Source: JAAYYF01 sp040255585 (GTDB taxonomy: Bacteria > Deinococcota > Deinococci > Deinococcales > Trueperaceae). Taken from it: DNA of 48,741 nt. Below, one piece after another: positions 41,697 to 48,741 of this stretch. How positions within the stretch are numbered: position 1 is the stretch's first letter; each line of letters opens with the position of its first letter. The stretch is taken from the NCBI GenBank assembly GCA_040255585.1, contig JBDZVI010000013.1:1-48741 (forward strand), in the 5' to 3' direction. Position numbers and translations under genes: made by a program. Below the pieces are notes generated by a model. The model saw nothing but the letters and a program-made list of their open reading frames with translations, did not search any database and was not told where the DNA came from.

Positions 41697-43847
41697 ATGT
41701 CACTCGAGAACGACATAAGCCAAGGTCCTGGGAGGGAACGCGCTGTGTCGCTGGGGCCGTCGGCCGCCGACGAACGAGTCGGCAGGGCCGATTCCGCGAT
41801 GCTGGAAGCGATCGTACGGCTGTTCGAGGGGGAGAGCTACTGCATCTCGGACCTCGCCGTGGTCGGCCAGCCCGTGGTCCACGCCTCCGACAAGCTGGTA
41901 GAGCTCACCGGCTACTCCTTCGAGGAGTTCGCTGGGCGCAGCCTCGGGTTCCTCATGCGCAACGACACGGACCAGGAGGGCGGGCGTATGTACGACGCGA
42001 CCACGGCTGATGAGCCGTCCACGTCCGTCGTGCGCATCTACCGGGCGGACGGTAGCCTGCTCTGGGTCGAGCAGCGCCACTACCCCGTCCATGCCGTCGA
42101 TGGCGACGCGGCCACCCACGTCCTGACGCTCTTCCGCGACGTCACGGCGGAAGTCCACGCAGGCGGGGCGCAGGCCATGCAACTCGAACTGTCGGGCTCC
42201 CTGGAGGGCGACGGCCGCTTCTTCAGTTACGCGCTGCTCTTGCACGACGACGGTCGCAACGAGGTCGTGTGGGTGTCGGACGCCTGGCACCAGTTGACCG
42301 GCTACGCGGTCGAGCATCTCAAGACGCAAGGGTTCAGGCGCTTCATACACGCCGAGGACAGGGCGCAGCTCGAAGAGCGCCTGCAAGGCCTGCGAGACCA
42401 GGAGCGCCGTTCGGACCAGTACCGCCTCGTAACGTACGGCGGAAAGGTCATGTGGGTCGAGGACTTCGCCTCCCGGCGCTGGCGCAGCGACGAGGCCGGC
42501 ATCACCGCCGTCTACGGGATGGTGAAGGACATAACCAACGCCAGACGCGAGACGGCCAACCTCTGGCGCCTCGCGCACATCGACTCACTCACCGGGCTGC
42601 CGAACGCCCATCTGCTCGAGGACCGCGTCCAACAGGCTCAGCTGCACGCGCGGCGCAACGGCACGGGCATCGCACTCGCCATCCTGGACCTCGACAACTT
42701 CCGCTTCGTGAACCAGACGTTCAGCCAGCGGCACGGCGACCGGCTCATCATGGAGGTGAGCAGGCGCCTCAGGCGTACCCTGCGCCGCACCGACACGCTC
42801 GCGCGGTTGGGCGGCGACTCGTTCGCTCTGCTGCTCGGCGACCTGCCGACACAGCGCTCCGTGCTACCCGCGCTCGAGAAGGTGCTGGCCGCCGTGCGCG
42901 AGCCGTACGCCGACGGGAGCCTCACGTTGCAGCTGGCTGCGAGCGTCGGGGTCGACGTCCTGCACGACGGCGCTCGCGCCGCCAATCACATGCTGGAGCG
43001 GGCGACGGCGGCGCTCGTACGCGCCAAGGAGACGAACCGCGGCGGCTTCCGCTTCTACGACGACGAGATCGACCTGGCCATGCGTACGCGTATCGCGACG
43101 GAGCGGGAGCTCCGGCGCGCCATCGCGGAGGACCAGCTCGTGCTGCACTACCAACCGCGCGTGCAGCTCGACGACGGGAGCATCAACTCCGTCGAGGCGC
43201 TCGTGCGCTGGGTGCACCCCGTTCGGGGCCTACTCAAGCCGATGGACTTCGTGCCGCTCGTCGAGGAGTCGCAGCTCGGCCCCCGGCTGTTCGAGTGGGT
43301 GGTCGAGCGGGCCTGCCGCCAGGCCAAGCGGTGGCAGAGCCAGCGCACGCCAAGGCGCGTGGCCGTGAACGTGAGCCCCTCGGCTCTCGCGCACTGCGAC
43401 CTGGCCGGCGTCGTCCAGTCCGTGCTCTCGCGCTACGACCTCCACCCGGGCCTGCTCGAACTGGAGATCAGCGAGCGTACCGGCCACGACACGCTCGCGA
43501 ACGGTTCGCCCAAGCTGGAGGAGGTGCGCGCCATGGGCGTTCAGGTGGCGCTCGACGACTTCGGCGTGGCGCACTCCTCCCTAACGCAGCTCCGCGCGCT
43601 CCCGCTGGATGGGCTCAAGATCGACCGCTCGTTCGTCTCGAAGATCGACTCGCACACGACCAACCAGGACGTCGACCTGCTGCGCGCCATCATCGCCCTC
43701 GGCAAGAGCCTGCGGCTGCGCGTCACCGCGGAAGGCATCGAGACGAAGGAGCAGAACACTCTTCTACGCACGCTGCAGTGCGACGACGGCCAAGGGTTCC
43801 TGTTCAGCCAGCCCGTGCCGGCGGAGTACGTGATAGCGACGGCGTGA
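41697..43847 (+). CDS. PAS(LOV-like)-PAS-GGDEF-EAL protein, probable cyclic di-GMP phosphodiesterase
   Basis: 716 residues. PAS 1 (about 45-155) resembles a LOV domain (VELTGYSFEEFAGRSLGFLMRNDTDQ), but the photoactive Cys of GRNCRFLQ is replaced by Leu83. PAS 2 (about 170-280) follows. The GGDEF domain (about 290-440) keeps DLDNFRFVN, but its active site is GGDSF (372-376), so cyclase activity is unlikely. The EAL domain (about 450-716) keeps VEALVRW, EISE, LDDFG, LKIDRSF, TAEGIETKEQ and QGFLFS, so it should hydrolyse cyclic di-GMP. It has no membrane segment. It lies 118 bp before the M3 peptidase gene. Confidence 0.9.
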   Translation: MSLENDISQGPGRERAVSLGPSAADERVGRADSAMLEAIVRLFEGESYCISDLAVVGQPVVHASDKLVELTGYSFEEFAGRSLGFLMRNDTDQEGGRMYDATTADEPSTSVVRIYRADGSLLWVEQRHYPVHAVDGDAATHVLTLFRDVTAEVHAGGAQAMQLELSGSLEGDGRFFSYALLLHDDGRNEVVWVSDAWHQLTGYAVEHLKTQGFRRFIHAEDRAQLEERLQGLRDQERRSDQYRLVTYGGKVMWVEDFASRRWRSDEAGITAVYGMVKDITNARRETANLWRLAHIDSLTGLPNAHLLEDRVQQAQLHARRNGTGIALAILDLDNFRFVNQTFSQRHGDRLIMEVSRRLRRTLRRTDTLARLGGDSFALLLGDLPTQRSVLPALEKVLAAVREPYADGSLTLQLAASVGVDVLHDGARAANHMLERATAALVRAKETNRGGFRFYDDEIDLAMRTRIATERELRRAIAEDQLVLHYQPRVQLDDGSINSVEALVRWVHPVRGLLKPMDFVPLVEESQLGPRLFEWVVERACRQAKRWQSQRTPRRVAVNVSPSALAHCDLAGVVQSVLSRYDLHPGLLELEISERTGHDTLANGSPKLEEVRAMGVQVALDDFGVAHSSLTQLRALPLDGLKIDRSFVSKIDSHTTNQDVDLLRAIIALGKSLRLRVTAEGIETKEQNTLLRTLQCDDGQGFLFSQPVPAEYVIATA

Positions 43848-43874
43848 GGCGGGGAACTGCGGTCCGTTACCGCC

Positions 43875-43896
43875 TGTAACCCGGGTAGCGGTTACA
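43875..43896. promoter_or_regulatory. Palindrome TGTAACC-N8-GGTTACA over the M3 peptidase promoter
   Basis: TGTAACC (43875-43881) and GGTTACA (43890-43896) are exact reverse complements. TACAAT (43893-43898), a near-consensus -10 box, overlaps the right arm, so binding there would block transcription. Confidence 0.5.
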
Positions 43897-43965
43897 ATCT
43901 GTCGCTTTCGATCCTCTTGGCGCGGGCTTCAGCGAGCCGTAGCGCCGTCCCACCAGGAGCCGTTG

Positions 43966-46005
43966 ATGACAGACAACCCGCTGCTCTCGAACGCTTTCGA
44001 GATCCCTTTCCCCGACATCCGGCCCGAGCACGTCGGACCGGGCCTGCGCACCGCGCTCGCTCGGGCCGAGGCCGGGCTCTCCGAGCTGCGAGCCGGTGCC
44101 GCCGAACCGACCTACGCGAACACGGTCCAGGCCCTCGACGACCTCGTCGAGGGCGTCGTGAGGCCGTACGTACTGGCCCGCCATCTGATCGGAGTGGCGA
44201 CCACGCCCGAACTGCGCCAGGCCTTCAACGAGGTGCTCCCCGAGGTCAGCGGCTTCCTCGCGCGCCTCGGCACGGACCCGGCGCTCTGGCAAACCGTGTC
44301 GCGTTACGCGGCCACGCCGGAAGCCGCGGGGCTGGACGACGTCAGGCGCCGGAACCTGGACAAGGTTCTGACGGAGTTCCGGCAGTCCGGCGCGAGCTTG
44401 CCCGAGGCCGAGCGCAAGCGCGTCGAAACCCTGCGTGTCGAGCTGTCCCAGCTCACGACCAAGTTCGCCGAGAACGTCCTGGACGCCACCAACGCCTTCG
44501 AACTGCTCATCGAGGACGAGGACGCGATCGCCGGCCTGCCGGACGGCCCCAAGCGCAGGGCACGCGCCGACGCGTCCGCCCGAGGCCTCACCGGCTTTCG
44601 CTTCACCCTCCAAGCGCCCTCCTACATGTCGTTCGTCAAGTACGTCGACGACCGTGAGCTGCGTAGGCGCATGCACGAGGCGTACAACTCCGTCGGCACG
44701 TCGGAGCCTCACGACAACCGCGGGATCATGCGCCAGATCCTCGCCAAGCGCCGCGAGCTCGCGGTCGTGCTCGGCTACGCCGACTACGCGGACCTCCAGA
44801 CGGAGGACCGCATGATCAAGAGCGGCCTGCGCGCGGCTCAGTTCGAGGAGGAGCTCGTCGCCAAGACGAGGCCGTACTTCGAGGCCGAGATGGCGGAGCT
44901 CGAGCGCTTCGCGGTGCGCGAGCTCGGCGTCCCGCGTCTGGAGCCGTGGGACGTGCTATACGCCTCCGAGAAGCTGCGCCTGGCGCGGTTCGACGTCGAC
45001 GACGAGGCGCTCAGGCCGTACTTCCCGCTGCCGCGCGTCCTGGAGGGGCTGTTCGACCTCACCCATAAGCTGTTCGGAGTCACGGTGTCGCCGGTGTCTG
45101 GCGTGCCGACCTGGCACCAGGAAGTGGACGTCAATCACCTCCACCACGAGGACGGCACGTTCCTCGGGTCGTTCTACGCCGACTGGTTCCCTCGCGAATC
45201 GAAACGCGACGGCGCCTGGATGAACGGCCTGAAGACGGGCGGCCCGACCGAGGACGGCTTCGAGCCGCACGTCGGCATCGTGGCGGCCAACTTCACGCCT
45301 GCCGAGGAGGACCGACCGGCGCTCCTCACCCACTCGGAAGTGGAGACGGTCTTCCACGAGTTCGGCCACCTGCTCCACCATGTGATGTGCCGGGTGGAGG
45401 TAAGGGCGAGGGCCAGCGGCAGCGTGCCATGGGACTTCGTCGAGCTCCCGAGCCAGATCATGGAGAACTGGACGTGGGAGAAGGCCGCTATCGACCTCTT
45501 CGCCGGGCATTTCAAGACGGGCGAGCCCCTGAGCATCGAGCTCTTCGACAGGCTCGAGCGCAGCCGCACGTTCATGGGCGCCTTCGCCCAGATGCGGCAG
45601 CTCGAGTACGGCACGGTCGATCTGGCTCTGCACCGCGACTACGACCCGACCGGCGCGGAGGACCCGCTCACCTTCGGCGAGCGCGTCATGCGAGGCTTCC
45701 ACCCGCGCCCGGACTTCGCGCGCGGCGAGCGGCTGGCGCGCTTCACGCACATCTTCGCGGGCGGCTATGCGGCCGGTTACTACTCGTACAAGTGGAGCGA
45801 GGTCCTCGACGCCGACGCCTTCAGCCGCTTCGCGGAGGAAGGGATCTTCAACGGCGCGACCGGACGGCGGTTCGCCGCCGCCATACTCGAGCGCGGCGAC
45901 GCGGACGACGCGGACCAGCTCTTCCGCGACTTCATGGGCCGTGACCCCGAGTTGGACGCCCTGATCCGCCGCAACCTCGGCGTAGGCGCCGTCAGGGCGG
46001 CGTGA
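43966..46005 (+). CDS. M3 family oligopeptidase (OpdA-like)
   Basis: 679 residues, the size of oligopeptidase A/dipeptidyl carboxypeptidase Dcp. The zinc site is FHEFGHLLHH (about 464-473) with the third ligand Glu in ELPSQIMENW. GGYAAGYYSYKWSEVL is the family's substrate-binding segment. Cytoplasmic enzymes of this type degrade short peptides, including cleaved signal peptides. The ATG at 43966 follows CAGGAG; a TTG one codon earlier is possible. The last 14 bases overlap the convergent DUF3810-like gene. Confidence 0.95.
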   Translation: MTDNPLLSNAFEIPFPDIRPEHVGPGLRTALARAEAGLSELRAGAAEPTYANTVQALDDLVEGVVRPYVLARHLIGVATTPELRQAFNEVLPEVSGFLARLGTDPALWQTVSRYAATPEAAGLDDVRRRNLDKVLTEFRQSGASLPEAERKRVETLRVELSQLTTKFAENVLDATNAFELLIEDEDAIAGLPDGPKRRARADASARGLTGFRFTLQAPSYMSFVKYVDDRELRRRMHEAYNSVGTSEPHDNRGIMRQILAKRRELAVVLGYADYADLQTEDRMIKSGLRAAQFEEELVAKTRPYFEAEMAELERFAVRELGVPRLEPWDVLYASEKLRLARFDVDDEALRPYFPLPRVLEGLFDLTHKLFGVTVSPVSGVPTWHQEVDVNHLHHEDGTFLGSFYADWFPRESKRDGAWMNGLKTGGPTEDGFEPHVGIVAANFTPAEEDRPALLTHSEVETVFHEFGHLLHHVMCRVEVRARASGSVPWDFVELPSQIMENWTWEKAAIDLFAGHFKTGEPLSIELFDRLERSRTFMGAFAQMRQLEYGTVDLALHRDYDPTGAEDPLTFGERVMRGFHPRPDFARGERLARFTHIFAGGYAAGYYSYKWSEVLDADAFSRFAEEGIFNGATGRRFAAAILERGDADDADQLFRDFMGRDPELDALIRRNLGVGAVRAA

Positions 46006-47263
46006 AGCCTGTCGTCGGCAGGGCCATCGCCAGCGCGATCGCCAACGCCGTGCCGTTCGCGTACTCGCCGAGACCGTCCGCGCCGCCCTGGCGCCGCAAG
46101 TAGGCGTCGTAGACGGCGTCGGCGGCGCGTTGCAACCGCGGGTCGCCGTAGCGCAGTGCGGCGGCGTCGGCCGCCCGCGAGTCCTGGCGGGCCCGCTCGG
46201 GCCACCGCGCCACGTACGCGCGCGCCGTTTCCGGATCGGCCGTGGTCAGCAGCGAACCCGCCAACCGGAGGGCGGCCGCGTACTTCACGGCGGGGTCGTC
46301 GCATCGGATGCCCGCCAGCAGCCCGATGGCCTCGGCCTCGGCCTCCCTGGCGAAGCCCGCCGTGTGCGCCAGCTCGTGTAGGGCGACGGCCAGGCCGGCC
46401 GTCGCCGGCAGTCCGCCGTCGACGTGAGGCTCGAGCAGCCACGGCGAGACGATCCCGGCGTACCCGCCGCGCAGCAGCGTGCCGGCCGGCAGGGTCTTGA
46501 CGCGTGAGGGAACTGCGACCAAGACGCCGGGCACCGTCCGTCCCGCGCCGCCCACGGGCGTACCGCCGGCCCGCGCACCTCCCGCGAGGGTCGCGGGCAG
46601 GAACTCCCGCCGCACGGTCTCGGCCGTGCTCGCGACGCACCGCGCGGCGTCGGCGACGAGCGCGGCCGGCATATCCGCCGCATGCTCGCCCGACGGCGCG
46701 TCTGGCGCGGTCGCCATCAGGATCGCGATCAGCCGTTCCGCTAGGCTCTCGCCATCGTCGGTCGACCACGGGTCGGTCGCCCGACCGTCCAGACGCGCCG
46801 CGACGGCGGCCGTCAGGTCGCCGGTGCGGTAGGCGAGGCCGAACGTCAACGGGAACGCGACCACCAGCAGGGCGGCGGGCCACGCGAGCGTCAGCCAGAA
46901 CGTCCACCAGCGGTGTCCACTCGAAGGGCTTCGACCGAAGATGGCACCGGAGAAGCTTCGACCGAGGGGGGCTTCCGGACGGCTTCGACCGAGGAGGGCC
47001 CAGGCTGCGCAGACGGCCAGGACTGCGGCCCACCCGGCGAGCGCGACGGCGGTAACGCTCCAGCCGACGGCGCTCGACAGCGTCGTCAGGTGCGTTAGTC
47101 GCGGGAACCACCAACCCATGAAGCCGGCGTCGAGCCAGCCTTGGGGCCAGGGGGCGTACTGGATGGCCGGACCGAGGAGCGCCACGATGGCGGCCGCAAC
47201 GAGCGCTCGTGTGGGTGCAGACCTGCTGGCGTCAGACGGCCTTGCCGTGCGTGGCCGGCTCAC
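45992..47263 (-). CDS. DUF3810-like membrane metallopeptidase
   Basis: 423 residues from a GTG at 47263 that overlaps the ABC-F stop. Three N-terminal membrane segments (LVAAAIVALLGPAIQYA; VTAVALAGWAAVLAVCAAWALL; LAWPAALLVVAFPLTFGLAY) precede an M56/DUF3810-type zinc motif, LHELAHTAGFAREAEAEAIG (HExxH plus a downstream Glu). Three 9-residue repeats (LGRSRPEAP, LGRSFSGAI, FGRSPSSGH) sit between helices 2 and 3, encoded by a 27-bp tandem repeat. Substrate unknown. Convergent with and overlapping the M3 gene. Confidence 0.85.
   Translation of the reverse strand: MSRPRTARPSDASRSAPTRALVAAAIVALLGPAIQYAPWPQGWLDAGFMGWWFPRLTHLTTLSSAVGWSVTAVALAGWAAVLAVCAAWALLGRSRPEAPLGRSFSGAIFGRSPSSGHRWWTFWLTLAWPAALLVVAFPLTFGLAYRTGDLTAAVAARLDGRATDPWSTDDGESLAERLIAILMATAPDAPSGEHAADMPAALVADAARCVASTAETVRREFLPATLAGGARAGGTPVGGAGRTVPGVLVAVPSRVKTLPAGTLLRGGYAGIVSPWLLEPHVDGGLPATAGLAVALHELAHTAGFAREAEAEAIGLLAGIRCDDPAVKYAAALRLAGSLLTTADPETARAYVARWPERARQDSRAADAAALRYGDPRLQRAADAVYDAYLRRQGGADGLGEYANGTALAIALAMALPTTGFTPP
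46928..46992. repeat. 27-bp period tandem repeat inside the DUF3810-like gene
   Basis: GCTTCGACCGA recurs at 46928, 46955 and 46982, exactly 27 bases apart. It keeps the frame and encodes the 9-residue repeats. Confidence 0.7.
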
Positions 47264-48741
47264 TCGCCGCCTCCGCGCCGGTCGCCCCCGCTGGGTCGCC
47301 GCCGTTTGCCCCTCCGCCGGCGCGGCCGCCCCCGTCGCCACCCCTCGGTCTCGAGGAAGGCGCCCAGTCTTGTCGTGTGCCAGCCGTCGCCCGCTGACCG
47401 CAGCCAGCGCGATGCTACCGGGAGGTCGGACTGCGTCTGGACGGCCTCGACGCCCAGGAGCGTGAAGGCGAGGCGCACGCCGGCATCGAGAAGGGCGTTG
47501 CGCGCTTCGGTCAGGAGGCAGGCGTCCGTCCGCTCGATGAGCTTCAGATGCGCCACCCCGTCTGACGCGCGCGCCTCGGCCGCTGCGAGCACGCCCATGG
47601 CCCCCATGTCGCCAGGCGCGAGCGGCCACCCTGCCAGCGCCGCCCCTGCGGCCTCAGCGGACCGTAGAGCAGGATCGCCTTCGGGTGTCGCGCTCTCGTC
47701 CATGAGTACGGCCGCGAGCCTGCCGTCCACCACGTCGCCGAACACCGTCAGCCCGCCCTCGCGCACCCGGTGGCGTGGCGCGGGCGTCCGCAACCCGGCC
47801 TCGAAGAGCGCCACGAGCTCCTCCTCGACCTGACGCAGCCGGCGCCTGACGCGCTCGGCCTCGCGCTCAGTGAGCCCGAGCGGATCGGCCAGACGCCCCA
47901 GCAGGGAGGAGCGCTCGTTCTCCAACGGGGCAAGGTCGTCCTGACCGTGGGGGAGCCGAGGCTGCTCGGGCGCCTCGTCAGCCCCGCCTGCAGCCGTCCC
48001 ATCGTCCTCGTCCGCCTCCGCGGTCGGCTCGCCGCGCAGGTAAGCGCCCACGTCCCCGTAGCGCACGACCTGCCGGCTCTCGAGGGCCCAAGCCTCGTCG
48101 GTCAGCCGCTCCGCCAGCCTGCGGTCGTGCGTGACCAGGATCAGGGCTGTCCCACCGGCCTCCAGCGTCTCGCCGAGCTGCGCCTCGAGCGCCTCGATGG
48201 CTTCAAGGTCGAGATCGTTGCTGGGCTCGTCCAGTAGTAACAGGTCGGCGCCTTGGGCCAGGGAGAGGGCGAGCCCCGCGCGGGCCCGCTCGCCGCCGGA
48301 AAGCCCGCCGGGGGTGTGATGCCAGACATTGGCCGCGACGCCGACACCGGCCAGCAGACGTGTAGCGCGGGCGGTTCCGACCGTCGCCGCGACCTGACCG
48401 AGCACGCTCTGCTCGTCATCGAGGCCGCGCGCTTCCTGGTCGACGAGCCGCAGACGCAGGCCGGCGCGGTACGCGATCTCGGCGGCGGGTCCGGCAGCCG
48501 CCAGGTCGCCGGCCAGGCAGCGCAAGAGCGTCGTCTTGCCGCTGCCGTTGGGCCCGAGCACGGCGATGCGCTGACCGCTCCGCACTTCCAGGGTTACGTC
48601 ATCGAGCAGGCCGGGGACGCTCAGGTGGCGGACGCTCAGCAGCACGTCGCCGCGGCCGCCGCGACGGCCTCCCCGAGTTGGCCGCGCCGCGCCCCTTGCC
48701 GCCGTTCGGCTCGCTCCCGCGTCGACCGCTGGTGGCACGAA
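47260..48741 (-). CDS. ABC-F type ATPase with unusual C-terminal domain, 5' end cut by the window edge
   Basis: About 493 residues to the right edge. It contains one full ABC domain: Walker A LGPNGSGKTTLL, signature LSGGERARAGLAL, Walker B LLLLDEPSNDLD and THDRRLAERL. ABC-F proteins have two such domains and act on the ribosome without membrane partners. The Ala/Arg-rich first 30 residues look like an inter-domain linker, so the first ABC domain probably lies beyond the edge, and the GTG at 48738 is unlikely to be the start. After the ABC domain come an acidic linker, a coiled coil and about 150 unassigned residues ending in a very basic tail. Confidence 0.85.
   Translation of the reverse strand, partial: FVPPAVDAGASRTAARGAARPTRGGRRGGRGDVLLSVRHLSVPGLLDDVTLEVRSGQRIAVLGPNGSGKTTLLRCLAGDLAAAGPAAEIAYRAGLRLRLVDQEARGLDDEQSVLGQVAATVGTARATRLLAGVGVAANVWHHTPGGLSGGERARAGLALSLAQGADLLLLDEPSNDLDLEAIEALEAQLGETLEAGGTALILVTHDRRLAERLTDEAWALESRQVVRYGDVGAYLRGEPTAEADEDDGTAAGGADEAPEQPRLPHGQDDLAPLENERSSLLGRLADPLGLTEREAERVRRRLRQVEEELVALFEAGLRTPAPRHRVREGGLTVFGDVVDGRLAAVLMDESATPEGDPALRSAEAAGAALAGWPLAPGDMGAMGVLAAAEARASDGVAHLKLIERTDACLLTEARNALLDAGVRLAFTLLGVEAVQTQSDLPVASRWLRSAGDGWHTTRLGAFLETEGWRRGRPRRRRGKRRRPSGGDRRGGGE

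Noticed and set aside
1..48741. tRNA, rRNA, CRISPR, IS element or prophage
   Set aside because: No TPsiC-like arms, direct-repeat arrays, transposase motifs or phage genes found in either strand by reading.

Overview
The window is a very GC-rich (about 70% by eye), densely packed stretch of a bacterial chromosome with codon pairs that often overlap by 1 or 4 bases. It encodes an outer-membrane export route (LptF, LptG, LptD), so the organism is diderm. Many genes carry a TAnnnT box only 6-9 bases before the start codon, the pattern of leaderless transcription described in Deinococcus. Together with a valine T-box leader, a DUF4388 protein and the general gene content, this points to the Deinococcota, perhaps a Trueperales-type genome. 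The phylum call is inference. The sequence is a scaffold: a run of 100 N sits at 15015-15114.

Layout. 1-7567 (minus strand): a pseudokinase-like membrane protein, guaA, an EVE-domain protein, hrcA, a Roadblock-like protein and an exported helical protein that runs off the left edge. 7670-14225 (plus): mrp, then valS behind a complete T-box riboswitch whose specifier reads GUC (Val), with hutH and an arginase-family ureohydrolase overlapping downstream. 14222-16970: an MFS transporter interrupted by the assembly gap, a divergent winged-helix regulator with a perfect 10-bp inverted repeat over its start codon, and a LuxR-type regulator. 17237-22907 (minus): SDR, M20 peptidase, peptide-type solute-binding protein and two permeases, with strong hairpins after the binding-protein gene and no ATPase gene. 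23142-25331: rluD and plsX.

25361-31649 (minus): lptF-lptG-lptD-lipoprotein, tightly coupled. LptD keeps two cysteine pairs, including the C-terminal CC pair. 31774-37157 (plus): DUF4388, trmB, DUF1684, pgeF, a CoA-type Nudix hydrolase and a large 2-phosphoglycerate-kinase-like protein with three ATP-cone-like modules. 37216-40279: an ABC ATPase, its ABC-2 permease and a SPOR-domain envelope protein. 40380-48741: trxB (minus), a PAS-PAS-GGDEF-EAL protein with a degenerate GGDEF site, an M3 oligopeptidase (plus), and on the minus strand a DUF3810-like membrane metallopeptidase and an ABC-F type ATPase cut by the right edge.

No rRNA, tRNA, CRISPR array, insertion sequence or prophage gene was seen. 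The most distinctive items are the valine T-box placed ahead of histidine-catabolic genes, an LptD-type exporter with its disulfide pattern, the leaderless-promoter pattern, the multi-cone 2PGK-like kinase, and the inactive-looking LOV/GGDEF modules in front of an intact EAL domain.
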